Source: Microlunatus lacustris (GTDB lineage Bacteria > Actinomycetota > Actinomycetes > Propionibacteriales > Propionibacteriaceae). From it: a DNA stretch of 64,000 bases. A program made the translations under genes and the position numbers. This document shows, piece after piece, positions 1 through 8,314 of the stretch. The stretch spans positions 124,001 through 188,000 of the forward strand of contig BAAAJN010000001.1 of NCBI GenBank assembly GCA_039527025.1. Reading direction: 5' to 3'. Position 1 is the stretch's first letter. Every line of letters begins with the position of its first letter. The notes under the pieces are model-generated. The model was not told the DNA's origin, did not search any database, and worked only from the letters and a program-made list of their open reading frames with translations.

Positions 1-254
1 AGGACATCGGGCGTCCTGCTCCTGTCCCCGCTCGGAACCGGCGCTACCGGAGCGCTCAGCCCCTGCACCCGGCCGTGCAGCAGTCGCTCGACCGCGAAGA
101 CCGCCTCGATCCCACCTGGCCTGTTTCGCCGAACGTCGGCGCCGGGTGAGGACGTCACGATAGCCTCGACGTGCGGAAGAGACGCCAGACGGTCGACCAG
201 CTCGAGGTGCCACCTCCGCAACGGGGAGTCCGCCAGACGTATCTCGACCTGCAT
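1..254 (-). CDS. N-terminal fragment of an unidentified protein (EPS cluster)
   Basis: An open frame starts at an ATG (254-252) and runs without a stop off the left edge, giving 84 codons. It begins MQVEIRLADSPLRRWHLELV, followed by a short alpha/beta-looking stretch with VEAIV. The Arg-Trp-His start followed by a hydrophobic strand resembles the formyltransferase-like N-terminus of some glycan-modifying proteins, but this is a weak impression. Position, divergent from the BY-kinase gene and next to sugar-polymer genes, suggests a role in polysaccharide synthesis. Product not assigned. Confidence 0.45.
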   Translation of the reverse strand, partial: MQVEIRLADSPLRRWHLELVDRLASLPHVEAIVTSSPGADVRRNRPGGIEAVFAVERLLHGRVQGLSAPVAPVPSGDRSRTPDV

Positions 255-427
255 CGTCTGCGCGCCTCGTCTCAGTCAGCCAGGTGAGTGACGTGTCGGG
301 TGGAACGGTGGGCACAGCCTAGGGCTTGGCGTCCGTCGGGGGACCAGTGCGCTTGTCATCCGTCGACCCTCGTCGGGCCGAGATGCCAGCCCACCGCGGG
401 GCGTCGGTCCGAGCACGGGGGTCAGAC

Positions 428-1879
428 ATGTCATTCGCCGAGTACGTGACGTTGCTGCAGCGGCGCTGGCGCATCTGGGTCGGGATGGTCCTGGTAGGTC
501 TGCTGGCCGCCGGGGGGTACAACGTCCTCGCGGACAAGCGCTACACGGCCGTCGCGACCTCGTTCGTGACGGTCACCGAGACGGGTACGGCGGGACCGAG
601 CGGGATCTTCCAGGGATCGCAGTTCGCCGTCCAGCGCATGTCGTCCTACTCGGCGCTGAGCTCGAGCCCGCAGGTGCTGGACCCGGTGATCGACAAGTTC
701 GCCCTGGACGTCCCGCTCCGTCGGATGCGCGAGATGGTGGACGTCAGCAGCCCGGCCGACAGCGTGCTGCTCGAGGTGTCCGTCATGGACTCCGAGCCGC
801 AGCGTGCGGCGGCGCTCGCCGATGAGACGTCCCGGCAGCTGGGCGTCCTCATCGAACAGCTGGAGACCCCCCGCGGTCGTGCCGCGTCCTTGGTGAGGGT
901 CACCCTCACCCAACCCGCCGACGTCCCGGTCGCCGTCTCGTCACCACGGATCTGGTTGAACCTGCTGCTGGGGTTGGTCGGAGGTGCAGCCGCAGGGCTC
1001 GTGCTCGCGCTGCTGCGGCACCACCTCGACCGCCGGCTCAAGACGGCCGAGGACGTCCGCGCGATCGCGAAGGTGGCGCCGCTGGGCTCCACGCTCTACA
1101 GCCGGTCAGCGAAGCGTCAGCCGCTGGTCGCGCTGGACCACAGGTCTGCCGCTGCCGAGCGCTACAGGTCGATCAGGACGGCGCTGAGGCTCGCCGACGT
1201 CGACCGCGAGCTCCGCCACCTGGTGGTGAGCTCCCCGATGGCCGGGGACGGCAAGACCAGCGTCGCCTCGAACCTGGCGGTGAGCTGGGCCCAGATCGGT
1301 GTGAGGGTCTGCCTGGTGGACGCCGGCCTCCGTCGTCCGATGGTCCCGCAGTTCTTCGGCTTGGACGGCACCGCGGGCCTCTCGGACGTGCTGGTGGGAG
1401 ACGTGGAGCTGGACGACGTGCTGACCCCGTGGAACGGGGGGGAGCTGACGATCCTGCCGGCCGGCTCCCTGCCGCCGGACCCGGCCGCTCTCCTGGACTC
1501 GTCGGCGATGAAGCACCTGGTCGCCGAGCTCCGCGGTCGGTTCGACATCGTCATCTACGACTCCGAGCCCATGGTGGCCGTCAACGACGCCGCTGTGCTG
1601 GCCCGCCAGGTGGACGGCCTCGTCCTCGTGGTCCGGGCAGGATCCACCACCAGGGACCAGCTCGCCACCTGTCTCGACCTGGTGGGTGAAGCGCGGCTGA
1701 CCCTGCTCGGCACCGTCCAGTCCGGGGTGCGGCTGGACCGCCGCGCCCGGAGCTCGTACTACGCGCCTGACGGCGGCTGGGGCCGACCAGAGCTCTCGGA
1801 GCGGTCGGACGCCACCACCCGGGCGACCACCGACCGGTCCGGTGCCGTCGCCGTCGACGAGTCGGCCCCGACCAGCTGA
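428..1879 (+). CDS. Wzz-type co-polymerase fused to a BY-kinase-like ATPase
   Basis: 483 aa. Residues 1-200 are a Wzz-like chain-length domain with two membrane segments (about 16-35 and 174-197). Residues 240-440 form a CpsD/Wzc-type P-loop domain with Walker A SPMAGDGKT (269-277), an A-prime motif VDAGLRRP (297-304), and a Walker B-like strand FDIVIYDSEP (372-381). A Tyr pair (444-445) in the C-terminal tail could be the autophosphorylation site. Such proteins set polymer length in Wzy-dependent EPS export. The ATG at 428 is chosen because GGGGG lies 5 bases upstream; an in-frame TTG at 326 would add an unlikely basic leader. The second Asp of the A-prime motif (usually DAD) is Gly, and Walker B lacks the usual TPP. 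It converges with the ligase-like gene. Confidence 0.88.
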   Translation: MSFAEYVTLLQRRWRIWVGMVLVGLLAAGGYNVLADKRYTAVATSFVTVTETGTAGPSGIFQGSQFAVQRMSSYSALSSSPQVLDPVIDKFALDVPLRRMREMVDVSSPADSVLLEVSVMDSEPQRAAALADETSRQLGVLIEQLETPRGRAASLVRVTLTQPADVPVAVSSPRIWLNLLLGLVGGAAAGLVLALLRHHLDRRLKTAEDVRAIAKVAPLGSTLYSRSAKRQPLVALDHRSAAAERYRSIRTALRLADVDRELRHLVVSSPMAGDGKTSVASNLAVSWAQIGVRVCLVDAGLRRPMVPQFFGLDGTAGLSDVLVGDVELDDVLTPWNGGELTILPAGSLPPDPAALLDSSAMKHLVAELRGRFDIVIYDSEPMVAVNDAAVLARQVDGLVLVVRAGSTTRDQLATCLDLVGEARLTLLGTVQSGVRLDRRARSSYYAPDGGWGRPELSERSDATTRATTDRSGAVAVDESAPTS

Positions 1880-1945
1880 CCCTCCGCCACGGCTGTGGCG
1901 CCCGGAGTCCGGAGCACCTGCCGCCGGCCCTGGTGTCCGGGCCCG

Positions 1946-3211
1946 TCACGGGCTGCGGTCGTCGTCGGCAGCGGTCACCGAGGGATCGGCCTCGTCCGGT
2001 CCGACGATCCGGTGCGCGAACATCGTCATGGTGAAGAAGACGATGAAGGCGGGAGCGGTGTCGAACATCCCGCTCTCGAGCACCCCCACGGTCACGATGA
2101 GCAAGGCCGTGGCCGCCACCAGCGCCCGTTGGCCGGCCGGCAGGCGGAAGGCGCGAGCGATGGTGGAGATGACGAACAGCAGCAGGATGGCGCACCCGAT
2201 GTAGCCCACCTGGATCAGGGCGGAGATCCAGGTGCTGTCCAGGATCTGCTGGTCGCGGTAGAGGGCCGTGACCGGTATCTGCTTCAGGCTGAGCCCGCTG
2301 CCCACCAGCTTCTCCGCCCAGGTGTCCGGGTAGTTGAGCGCGGCCCGCCAGGCGATGGTCCTGGAGTTCAGGGTGAGCAGGCTGGCCGTGTCTCCTCGGC
2401 CGACGAACGCGGCGACGTAGGGCGTCAGGAAAGCCACGAAGAGCAGGGTCGGCACGGTGACCGCGATCCCGACGACCACGCGGGCTGGGACTCGAGGGGC
2501 GAGGACGGTCAGGAGGGCCATCATGACCAGCAGTCCCGTCAACCCTGTCCGGGCACCGGTCAGCCAGATCGTGCCCAGCAGCGGGACCAGGCTGCAGTAC
2601 TCGATCCTCGAGGCCTCCCCGTGCACGGCCTTCCAGAACAGCACGAGGACCGGGACGCTCAGCAGGAGGCAGATCTCGTTGGCGTTGAGCGGCGGGATGC
2701 CGCCGTAGAGGCGGCCGGTCTCCGCCAGCGAGCCGAGGCCGGTCGCGACCCCGAAACCGACCAGCACCAGCATCGCGCTGCTCATCGCGCTCACCACGGC
2801 TGTCCACGGGTGGCTGACGGTGATCAGGACCAGCGCGAACGTCAGCAGCCCGAGCCGGCAGGCCAGCACGATGGTCGGGATGGCCTCGGCGTTGAGGACG
2901 CCGCCGATGACGGAGATCAACAGGTAGGTGCCGACCCACAGCACAGGAGCGGCACGGACCCGCGACCAGGCGCCCGGGGGCCGGCGCATGGTGAGGGCGA
3001 TCGAGGTGGCGAGGACGGTCAGTGCCGCCTTCGCGACGACGACCGCGTCGGTTCCACCTGAGTAGTAGGTGCCCTTGCGCCAGGCCACCGACGAGACGAT
3101 CAGCAGCAGGCAGGTGAGGAACAGCGGGAACGGGTGGAAGGTGAGCGCTCGGACGCTTCCTGCCCCGCGCTGCGCCGGCGACCGGTGCTCCGACTGCTGC
3201 AGCTGGCTCAT
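1946..3211 (-). CDS. O-antigen ligase/Wzy-like polytopic membrane protein
   Basis: 421 aa, almost entirely hydrophobic helices, with a larger extracytoplasmic loop in the C-terminal half that carries the Arg-rich GSGLSLKQIP region typical of the O-antigen ligase/polymerase (Wzy_C, PF04932) superfamily. The likely role is polymerising or ligating polyprenyl-linked repeat units on the outer face of the membrane. The ATG at 3211 is preferred because it overlaps the TGA of the upstream flippase gene by 4 bases (ATGA), indicating translational coupling; longer in-frame extensions would read through the flippase. Polymerase versus ligase cannot be decided from sequence. Confidence 0.8.
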   Translation of the reverse strand: MSQLQQSEHRSPAQRGAGSVRALTFHPFPLFLTCLLLIVSSVAWRKGTYYSGGTDAVVVAKAALTVLATSIALTMRRPPGAWSRVRAAPVLWVGTYLLISVIGGVLNAEAIPTIVLACRLGLLTFALVLITVSHPWTAVVSAMSSAMLVLVGFGVATGLGSLAETGRLYGGIPPLNANEICLLLSVPVLVLFWKAVHGEASRIEYCSLVPLLGTIWLTGARTGLTGLLVMMALLTVLAPRVPARVVVGIAVTVPTLLFVAFLTPYVAAFVGRGDTASLLTLNSRTIAWRAALNYPDTWAEKLVGSGLSLKQIPVTALYRDQQILDSTWISALIQVGYIGCAILLLFVISTIARAFRLPAGQRALVAATALLIVTVGVLESGMFDTAPAFIVFFTMTMFAHRIVGPDEADPSVTAADDDRSP

Positions 3212-4479
3212 GCGGGCGAGTGGACAGGCGCGGCGGCTCCCGGCCGGTCGGCCGAGGTGGCGACGAGCCGACGGCAGAGCAGGCCGCCGACGAAGGACCC
3301 GATCGACAGCAGCCACGGCATCCACTGCGGCCCGAGGCTCGTCGCGCCGAGCAAGGACGCCACGAGCGCTAGCGACAGCGCCGAGTCCACGACGCGGATC
3401 AACAGGACCCAGTGCTGCTTGCCCTGCACCGCGGCGAGACTGCCGTAGGGCAGCACGGCCGCGCACGACGCGGCGTAGCAGGCCCACCCGAGGGTCGCGA
3501 TGAGGCTGAGCTCGAACTCCCCAGCGGTGAAGAGCCAGTCCAGGTGGGGGAGCAGGAGTCCGGCAGCGACAGCAACGAGCACCGAACCCGAGATCATGAC
3601 CTTCGCCGCTCGGTCCGCGCGCACCAGGAGGGCCCTGGGACCCTCGGCCCGGTCGGCGGCGTAGGAGGAGAACAGGTAGGTGCCGAAACCTTGGACGAGC
3701 AGCATCGCCGGAGCCACGAAGATCCGCGCGGCCTCCAGCTCGCCGACAGCGGCTGCGCCGGCTACGGCGAGCACGATCCAGCGGGCGCCGTTCAGCATGG
3801 TCGGGCGGACGAACTGCTGGAGCGCGCGCCAGCGCCCGTAGCCGAGCACGGCGCGCCAGTCACCCCACCCCCCGCGCGGTCGTCGGCGCTCGGCCTCCGG
3901 AAGCCGGAACCACCCCGCCGCCCCTGCGGTGACCTGGCCGATGGCGAGGGCGGCGAGGAGGTGGTCGAGAGTGATCGGTCCACTGGACCGGCAGGCCAGC
4001 AGGAAGGCGAGGACGGCCACGAGGCCGAAGCCGTCCACGAGCACGAGGCTCCAGAACCGCAAGTTCCTCATCAGCAGTCGTCGCACCAGGTCGGCGGACA
4101 CGAAGGCGCCGAGGGCGGTGGCGAACAGCGCGGCGGTGCCGGCGGAGAACCGGGTGAGGGCCAGACCCAGCCCGAGCAGGACCAGGGCCGCGACCAGCAC
4201 CCAGCTGAGCCGGAACAGAGCCGCACGGACCGAAGGCTCGTGCCGGTCCAGAACCGTCAGCGAGTCACCCAGCAGGCCGGTGGTGACGGCTGTGGCCATG
4301 ACGACTGCGCCGAGAAGCAGGGAGAAGGTCCCGAACCCGGCAGCGCCGAGCTCGCGGCTGGCCGCGACCTGCAGGACGAGACTGCCGAGGGCGAGCGTCA
4401 CCTGGCCGGCGAGTGCCCCCAGGGCCCGCAGAGGGAGTCGTCCCCATCGAGCGCGCAGCCCGGACGGCATCGTCACCAC
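3208..4479 (-). CDS. Polysaccharide flippase (MOP/Wzx-like)
   Basis: 423 aa with about 12 predicted membrane helices and the early motif SRELGAAGFGTFSLLLGAVV, typical of the polysaccharide-transporter branch of the MOP superfamily, which flips lipid-linked repeat units to the outer leaflet. The GTG at 4479 overlaps the TGA of the upstream glycosyltransferase gene; an in-frame ATG at 4470, 2 bases after that TGA and behind GGTGGTGA, is an equally good start. It lies between a glycosyltransferase and the ligase-like gene, a standard Wzx/Wzy layout. Confidence 0.8.
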   Translation of the reverse strand: MVTMPSGLRARWGRLPLRALGALAGQVTLALGSLVLQVAASRELGAAGFGTFSLLLGAVVMATAVTTGLLGDSLTVLDRHEPSVRAALFRLSWVLVAALVLLGLGLALTRFSAGTAALFATALGAFVSADLVRRLLMRNLRFWSLVLVDGFGLVAVLAFLLACRSSGPITLDHLLAALAIGQVTAGAAGWFRLPEAERRRPRGGWGDWRAVLGYGRWRALQQFVRPTMLNGARWIVLAVAGAAAVGELEAARIFVAPAMLLVQGFGTYLFSSYAADRAEGPRALLVRADRAAKVMISGSVLVAVAAGLLLPHLDWLFTAGEFELSLIATLGWACYAASCAAVLPYGSLAAVQGKQHWVLLIRVVDSALSLALVASLLGATSLGPQWMPWLLSIGSFVGGLLCRRLVATSADRPGAAAPVHSPA

Positions 4480-5642
4480 CGGTGGGCAGGCGGGCGGGCG
4501 CCCACTCGTCGCCGTCCTGAGACTGCTCCCCGTCGGCTCTGGCCGCCGGCCAACCGGTCGAGGAGCGCCGCGTAGCGCTCGGCGACCTCGTCCCAGCGGT
4601 ACAGGCGCCGAACCCGCTCCCGGAGCGCAACGCCTTCAGACCGGGTGCCGGCCGGGGAGGCCTCGACCGCCTCGAGGAGTTCGGCGAGCTCAGCAGCCTC
4701 GGTGAAGTACGCCGCTCCGTCGCCCAGCACCTCCCGGTTGAAGTTGACGTCGAAGGCTCGCACCGCGGTCCCAGCGCCCATCGCGCGCAGCAGGGACGGG
4801 TTGGTACCGCCCACGGAGTGGCCGTGCAAGTACGTCAGGGCGTTCGCGTACAGCTCGTCGAGCAGGTGCTGGTCCCACACCCCTCCCAGCAGCCGGATCC
4901 GCGGGTCCGCGGCGGCCAGCGCGGCGATCTCCCCGGTGTAGGAGTCGGAGTACGGAGCCGAGCCGACGACGACCAGCGGGAGCCGAGCTCCCGACGCGGC
5001 GTAGCCTTCGGCGATCTCCAGCACGTGGTTCTCCGGTTCGAACCGGGCCACCACCAGGTGGTACCCCTCAGGCTGCAGCCCGAGCTCCACGACGCGGGCG
5101 CTGCCCGGCTCGTCCTGCACCGGAGCTCCGTAGGCGATCAGCTCCGTGAGTGCGTCGAACTCGTCGCTGTAGTAGTCGGCGATGCCTGCCGCATCAGCGA
5201 TGAGGAGGTCAGCCCACCGCACGGACAAGGCCTCGACGATCCTGTAGTAGCGCCGACCAGCGCCTCGCCACTTGGAGCGCTGCCACTCGAGGCCGTCGAC
5301 GTGCACCGCGACCGGCACCCGGCGTAGCCGCAGCAGCGGCAGGAACGGCGCGTTGGCCGCGTTGAAGACGATGGCCGCGTCGGGACGCTGACGTCGTGTG
5401 AGCAGGTGTCCGACGGACAGGAGGGTGTGGCTGAGCGTCTCGACGGACTTCCGGCGGGCAGCGGGCAGGTGCACCAGCTCCATCCCCCGGTACCGGTCGG
5501 GTCGAGGCTCCTCGGCGCCGCGGCAGTACACGACCACGTCATGACCGAGACCAGCCAGCCGCCAGCCGATCTCCTCGATCGCGGTCTCGAAGCCGCCGTA
5601 GTGCGCGGGCACGCCGCGCGTGCCGACCATCGCGACCCGCAT
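4473..5642 (-). CDS. GT4 glycosyltransferase with DUF1972 N-domain
   Basis: 389 aa starting MRVAMVGTRGVPAHYGGFET, the diagnostic start of the DUF1972/rhamnosyltransferase-like GT4 family (Cps2T, WchF relatives). The donor-binding C-terminal domain contains VARFEPENHV and HGHSVGGTNPSLLRAMGAG, where the Glu of the usual E-x7-E motif is replaced by the GGTNP variant characteristic of this subfamily. It probably adds a deoxyhexose to the growing lipid-linked unit on the cytoplasmic face. Its ATG shares one base with the TGA of the CDP-alcohol transferase gene (TGATG), so the two are coupled. The acceptor is unknown. Confidence 0.87.
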   Translation of the reverse strand: MRVAMVGTRGVPAHYGGFETAIEEIGWRLAGLGHDVVVYCRGAEEPRPDRYRGMELVHLPAARRKSVETLSHTLLSVGHLLTRRQRPDAAIVFNAANAPFLPLLRLRRVPVAVHVDGLEWQRSKWRGAGRRYYRIVEALSVRWADLLIADAAGIADYYSDEFDALTELIAYGAPVQDEPGSARVVELGLQPEGYHLVVARFEPENHVLEIAEGYAASGARLPLVVVGSAPYSDSYTGEIAALAAADPRIRLLGGVWDQHLLDELYANALTYLHGHSVGGTNPSLLRAMGAGTAVRAFDVNFNREVLGDGAAYFTEAAELAELLEAVEASPAGTRSEGVALRERVRRLYRWDEVAERYAALLDRLAGGQSRRGAVSGRRRVGARPPAHRW

Positions 5643-6430
5643 CAGCGACCTCCGGTGCGGTCGAGCGCGAGGAGCTCTCGACCCCACCGCCGCAGCACCA
5701 CCACGATGACGAGCGCGTTCAGCACGAACATCGCGCTGTAGGACAGCATGAAGAGCTGGGGCCAGCCCAGCAGCACGAACATCCAGCAGAAGACGCCGTA
5801 GTCGGTGGGGAGCAGGATCCACCGCCGCAGCGGGTGCTCGACCGACCCCGCCGGCCCGTTGCGGTCGCCTGCAGAGCCGGAGCCGTGCAGCCTGCGTAGC
5901 AGCGGCATGGTGACCAGCCCGAAGAAGCTGACGACGTCGACGACCTGGAAGGCGATCGGGACCAGCAGCCACGCCGGGTCGAACGGGCCGAAACGGTACA
6001 GCGAGATCAGCACGGCCAGGTGCAGGCAGAGCGTCTTCACGCAGTCGACGGTGTGGTCCAGCATCTCCCCGCTCAGCGACCCGCGCCCGCGCAGCCGGGC
6101 GAGCTGGCCGTCCACGGAGTCCATCACGTACCCGGCCGCGAGCAGCAGGGCGACCGCCAGACCGAGCAGGGGGGTGGGTGGGACGGCGGCGAGCAGCACG
6201 AGACCGAGGGCCGACAGGGCGGCGCTGATGGAGGTGGCCTGGTTCGGGGTGGTGCCGCAGAGGTGGAGGGCGGCCGCGACCCGGCGAGCGAGAGGACGGT
6301 TCACGTGCCGCGAATAGGCGGCGGTGCCCCGAGGTGGCTTCTGCGCACTTCCCAGCAGCGCGACATTCTCGCGGAAAGTGCCCCGACCAGAACTGACCAC
6401 CGCGGCCCCCATGCGCGATCCCTTCATCAC
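5642..6430 (-). CDS. CDP-alcohol phosphatidyltransferase family membrane enzyme
   Basis: 262 aa. The complete family signature D-x2-D-G-x2-A-R-x8-G-x3-D-x3-D is present (D104, D107, R112, G121, D125, D129), within an integral-membrane fold of about six helices. Enzymes of this family displace CMP from a CDP-alcohol onto a second alcohol. The substrate pair is unknown. The neighbouring cytidylyltransferase could supply the CDP-alcohol, and the coupled glycosyltransferase suggests the product is a glycan or glycolipid intermediate rather than a bulk phospholipid. Three Met codons (6430, 6427, 6412) are possible starts. A TAGCCT -10-like hexamer at 6528-6523 lies upstream. Confidence 0.85.
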   Translation of the reverse strand: MMKGSRMGAAVVSSGRGTFRENVALLGSAQKPPRGTAAYSRHVNRPLARRVAAALHLCGTTPNQATSISAALSALGLVLLAAVPPTPLLGLAVALLLAAGYVMDSVDGQLARLRGRGSLSGEMLDHTVDCVKTLCLHLAVLISLYRFGPFDPAWLLVPIAFQVVDVVSFFGLVTMPLLRRLHGSGSAGDRNGPAGSVEHPLRRWILLPTDYGVFCWMFVLLGWPQLFMLSYSAMFVLNALVIVVVLRRWGRELLALDRTGGR

Positions 6431-6596
6431 GTGCCGATCCTGCGTCTCGGTTCTCGAGCGAGACGCCGTGCAACCGTCACGTCGCTCTGTCCGGAGGTGC
6501 TCCGGCGGTTCGCCCGGTCAGGCTAATTCATCCGCGGGGCTCGCGAGGCCGGAATCTCCGATAGCGTCTCGGTAGTCAGCTTCGGGGGGAGTCTTG

Positions 6597-7040
6597 ATGA
6601 ACGTCATCGGCTATGCGCCGGGCGCGTACGACCTTTTCCACATCGGGCATCTCAACGTGCTGCGGCACGCCAAGACCCAGTGCGACCACCTGATAGCGGG
6701 CGTGGTCAGTGACGAGATGTGCGCGCTCACCAAGGGGACCACCCCGTTCATCCCGCTGGCCGAGCGTCTGGAGATCGTCCGGCACATCACGTTCGTCGAC
6801 GAGGTGCACGCCGAGACGGTGCCGGAGAAGCTCGAGACCTGGCGGCGCTTGCGGTTCCACCGGATCTTCAAGGGCGACGACTGGCGGGGGACACCCAAGG
6901 GCGACAAGCTCGAGCGCGACTTCGCCGAGGTCGGCGTCGAGGTCGTGTACTTCCCGTACACCATGCACACCTCCAGCTCTCAGCTCCGACGCGCCCTGTC
7001 GGCGATGTCGGAGGCACCTCCTGCCCGCATCACCGTCTGA
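6597..7040 (+). CDS. Glycerol-3-phosphate cytidylyltransferase-like nucleotidyltransferase
   Basis: 147 aa with the nucleotidyltransferase HxGH signature HIGH at residues 15-18 and the small single-domain size of TagD. The C-terminal motif, normally RTEGISTT in TagD, reads MHTSSSQLRR, so the phosphoalcohol may differ from glycerol phosphate. The likely reaction is CTP plus an alditol/alcohol phosphate giving CDP-alcohol. The ATG at 6597 is preferred over TTG 6594 because GGGGGGAG at 6584-6591 is correctly spaced only for the ATG. A TAGCGT hexamer at 6562-6567 could be its -10. It is divergent from the CDP-alcohol transferase gene and overlaps the next minus-strand gene tail-to-tail by 11 bases. 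Confidence 0.85.
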   Translation: MNVIGYAPGAYDLFHIGHLNVLRHAKTQCDHLIAGVVSDEMCALTKGTTPFIPLAERLEIVRHITFVDEVHAETVPEKLETWRRLRFHRIFKGDDWRGTPKGDKLERDFAEVGVEVVYFPYTMHTSSSQLRRALSAMSEAPPARITV

Positions 7041-8190
7041 GCGGCGCCCCTGACGCGACTTCGTCGAGGACTGCGACGATCTCTCCTCGGTACCGCTCGA
7101 CCGAGAAGTTGGCGGCGGCCGCCTCCTGGCCCCGATCCGCCAGGTGCCGTGCCAGCGCTGGGTCCTCGAGCAGCCGGGTGACTGCGGCGGCGAGAGCGAC
7201 GGGGTCACCAGGGGGGACGAGCAGTCCGCTCTCGTCGCCGACGACGGTCTCGAGATGTCCCTGGAGCGCCGTGGCCACGACCGGACGTCGGGCCAGCTGT
7301 CCTTCGACGACGGCGTTGCCGAAGGACTCGCCGAGGGAGGGTGCCAAGACCACGTCGGCCCGTTCGAGCGCCGGCCAGACCGGGGTGAGGTACCCGGCGA
7401 GGGTCACTGAGCCGTCGAGATCTGGCTCTTGGGCCCGAGCGCGCAGCTGGTCCTGGAACCACTCCATGCCCTCCACGGGCGTCCCCACCAGCTCGAGGGT
7501 CACCTGGTACCCGCAGGCCCTGAGCATCGCCGTGGCCTCGAGAGCGACCTCCGGCGCCTTGCGGGGCGACAGGCGCCCGACCACGACCATCCGGAGCGGT
7601 TGCTGCCAGCGCGGCGGAGCCGGCGGCGAGGGGGGCGCTGGCACCCCGTTGGGCACGTGGCGCAACCTCCGCTCCAGGCGAGGGACCACCTCGAGGACTG
7701 CGGCCCCGGTGGTCCGGCTGTTGACGACCACGAGTTGCGGCAGCAGGAGGGGGAGCGTCAACGCACGGCGGAGGAGACGTGAGCCGCCCGTCTCCGCCTC
7801 GTGCACGTGGCACAGGGTGGGGACCCGCGCCAAGCGCCCGGCAAGGCTCCACCAGGGCAGGGTGACAGTGTTGACGTAGAGGGCGTCCGGGCGCAGGCGC
7901 CGCAGCGTGGACACGAGCCTGGGAAGGGCGACCAGGACAGCCAGCCCGAGCGCCGCCACTCCGGCACCTGAAGCGCTGGCGCGCCGCAGCACCGGGAAGT
8001 CGACCTCCACCAGCTCTGCGCCGAGGTCAGCGAGCCGGGCCCCGAGCCTGCCCGGGGCGGGCGTGACGACGACGACGCGCCAGCCCGCTTCCCGGGCACC
8101 GGCGACGCTCTGCGAGAGCTGCAGGTCGGCGCCGTAGGCCTCGAGCGAGGGCGTCGCCACCACGACGGTGCGTTCCTGGTTCCCCGTCAT
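7030..8190 (-). CDS. GT4-family glycosyltransferase
   Basis: 386 aa with two Rossmann-like domains. The donor domain has VVVGRLSPRKAPEVALEA followed by the retaining-GT4 signature LAPSLGESFGNAVVEGQLA, with both Glu residues of E-x7-E in place, and the downstream VPPGDPVALAAAV. It should transfer a nucleotide-activated sugar within EPS repeat-unit assembly. Start MTGNQERTVVV with GAAGGAGCTC-like upstream bases. It lies downstream of the initiating sugar transferase gene (124-base gap) on the same strand. Sugar and linkage are not readable. Confidence 0.83.
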   Translation of the reverse strand: MTGNQERTVVVATPSLEAYGADLQLSQSVAGAREAGWRVVVVTPAPGRLGARLADLGAELVEVDFPVLRRASASGAGVAALGLAVLVALPRLVSTLRRLRPDALYVNTVTLPWWSLAGRLARVPTLCHVHEAETGGSRLLRRALTLPLLLPQLVVVNSRTTGAAVLEVVPRLERRLRHVPNGVPAPPSPPAPPRWQQPLRMVVVGRLSPRKAPEVALEATAMLRACGYQVTLELVGTPVEGMEWFQDQLRARAQEPDLDGSVTLAGYLTPVWPALERADVVLAPSLGESFGNAVVEGQLARRPVVATALQGHLETVVGDESGLLVPPGDPVALAAAVTRLLEDPALARHLADRGQEAAAANFSVERYRGEIVAVLDEVASGAPLRR

Positions 8191-8314
8191 GAGAGCTCCT
8201 TCTCGGTGGGCGGCTCGCCCTTCGGATGACCAGACCTGGAGGGGCGAGGGAGGAGCTGGCGCCGGTGGTCCTGGGCGTGCTCCGGCGTTGCCTCTCGCCC
8301 GCGGACGACCCCGC

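Noticed and set aside
4473..6473. One long 666-residue protein spanning the glycosyltransferase and CDP-alcohol transferase region
   Set aside because: Its first half is the wrong frame of the CDP-alcohol transferase gene, which has a complete catalytic signature; only the DUF1972 half is real.
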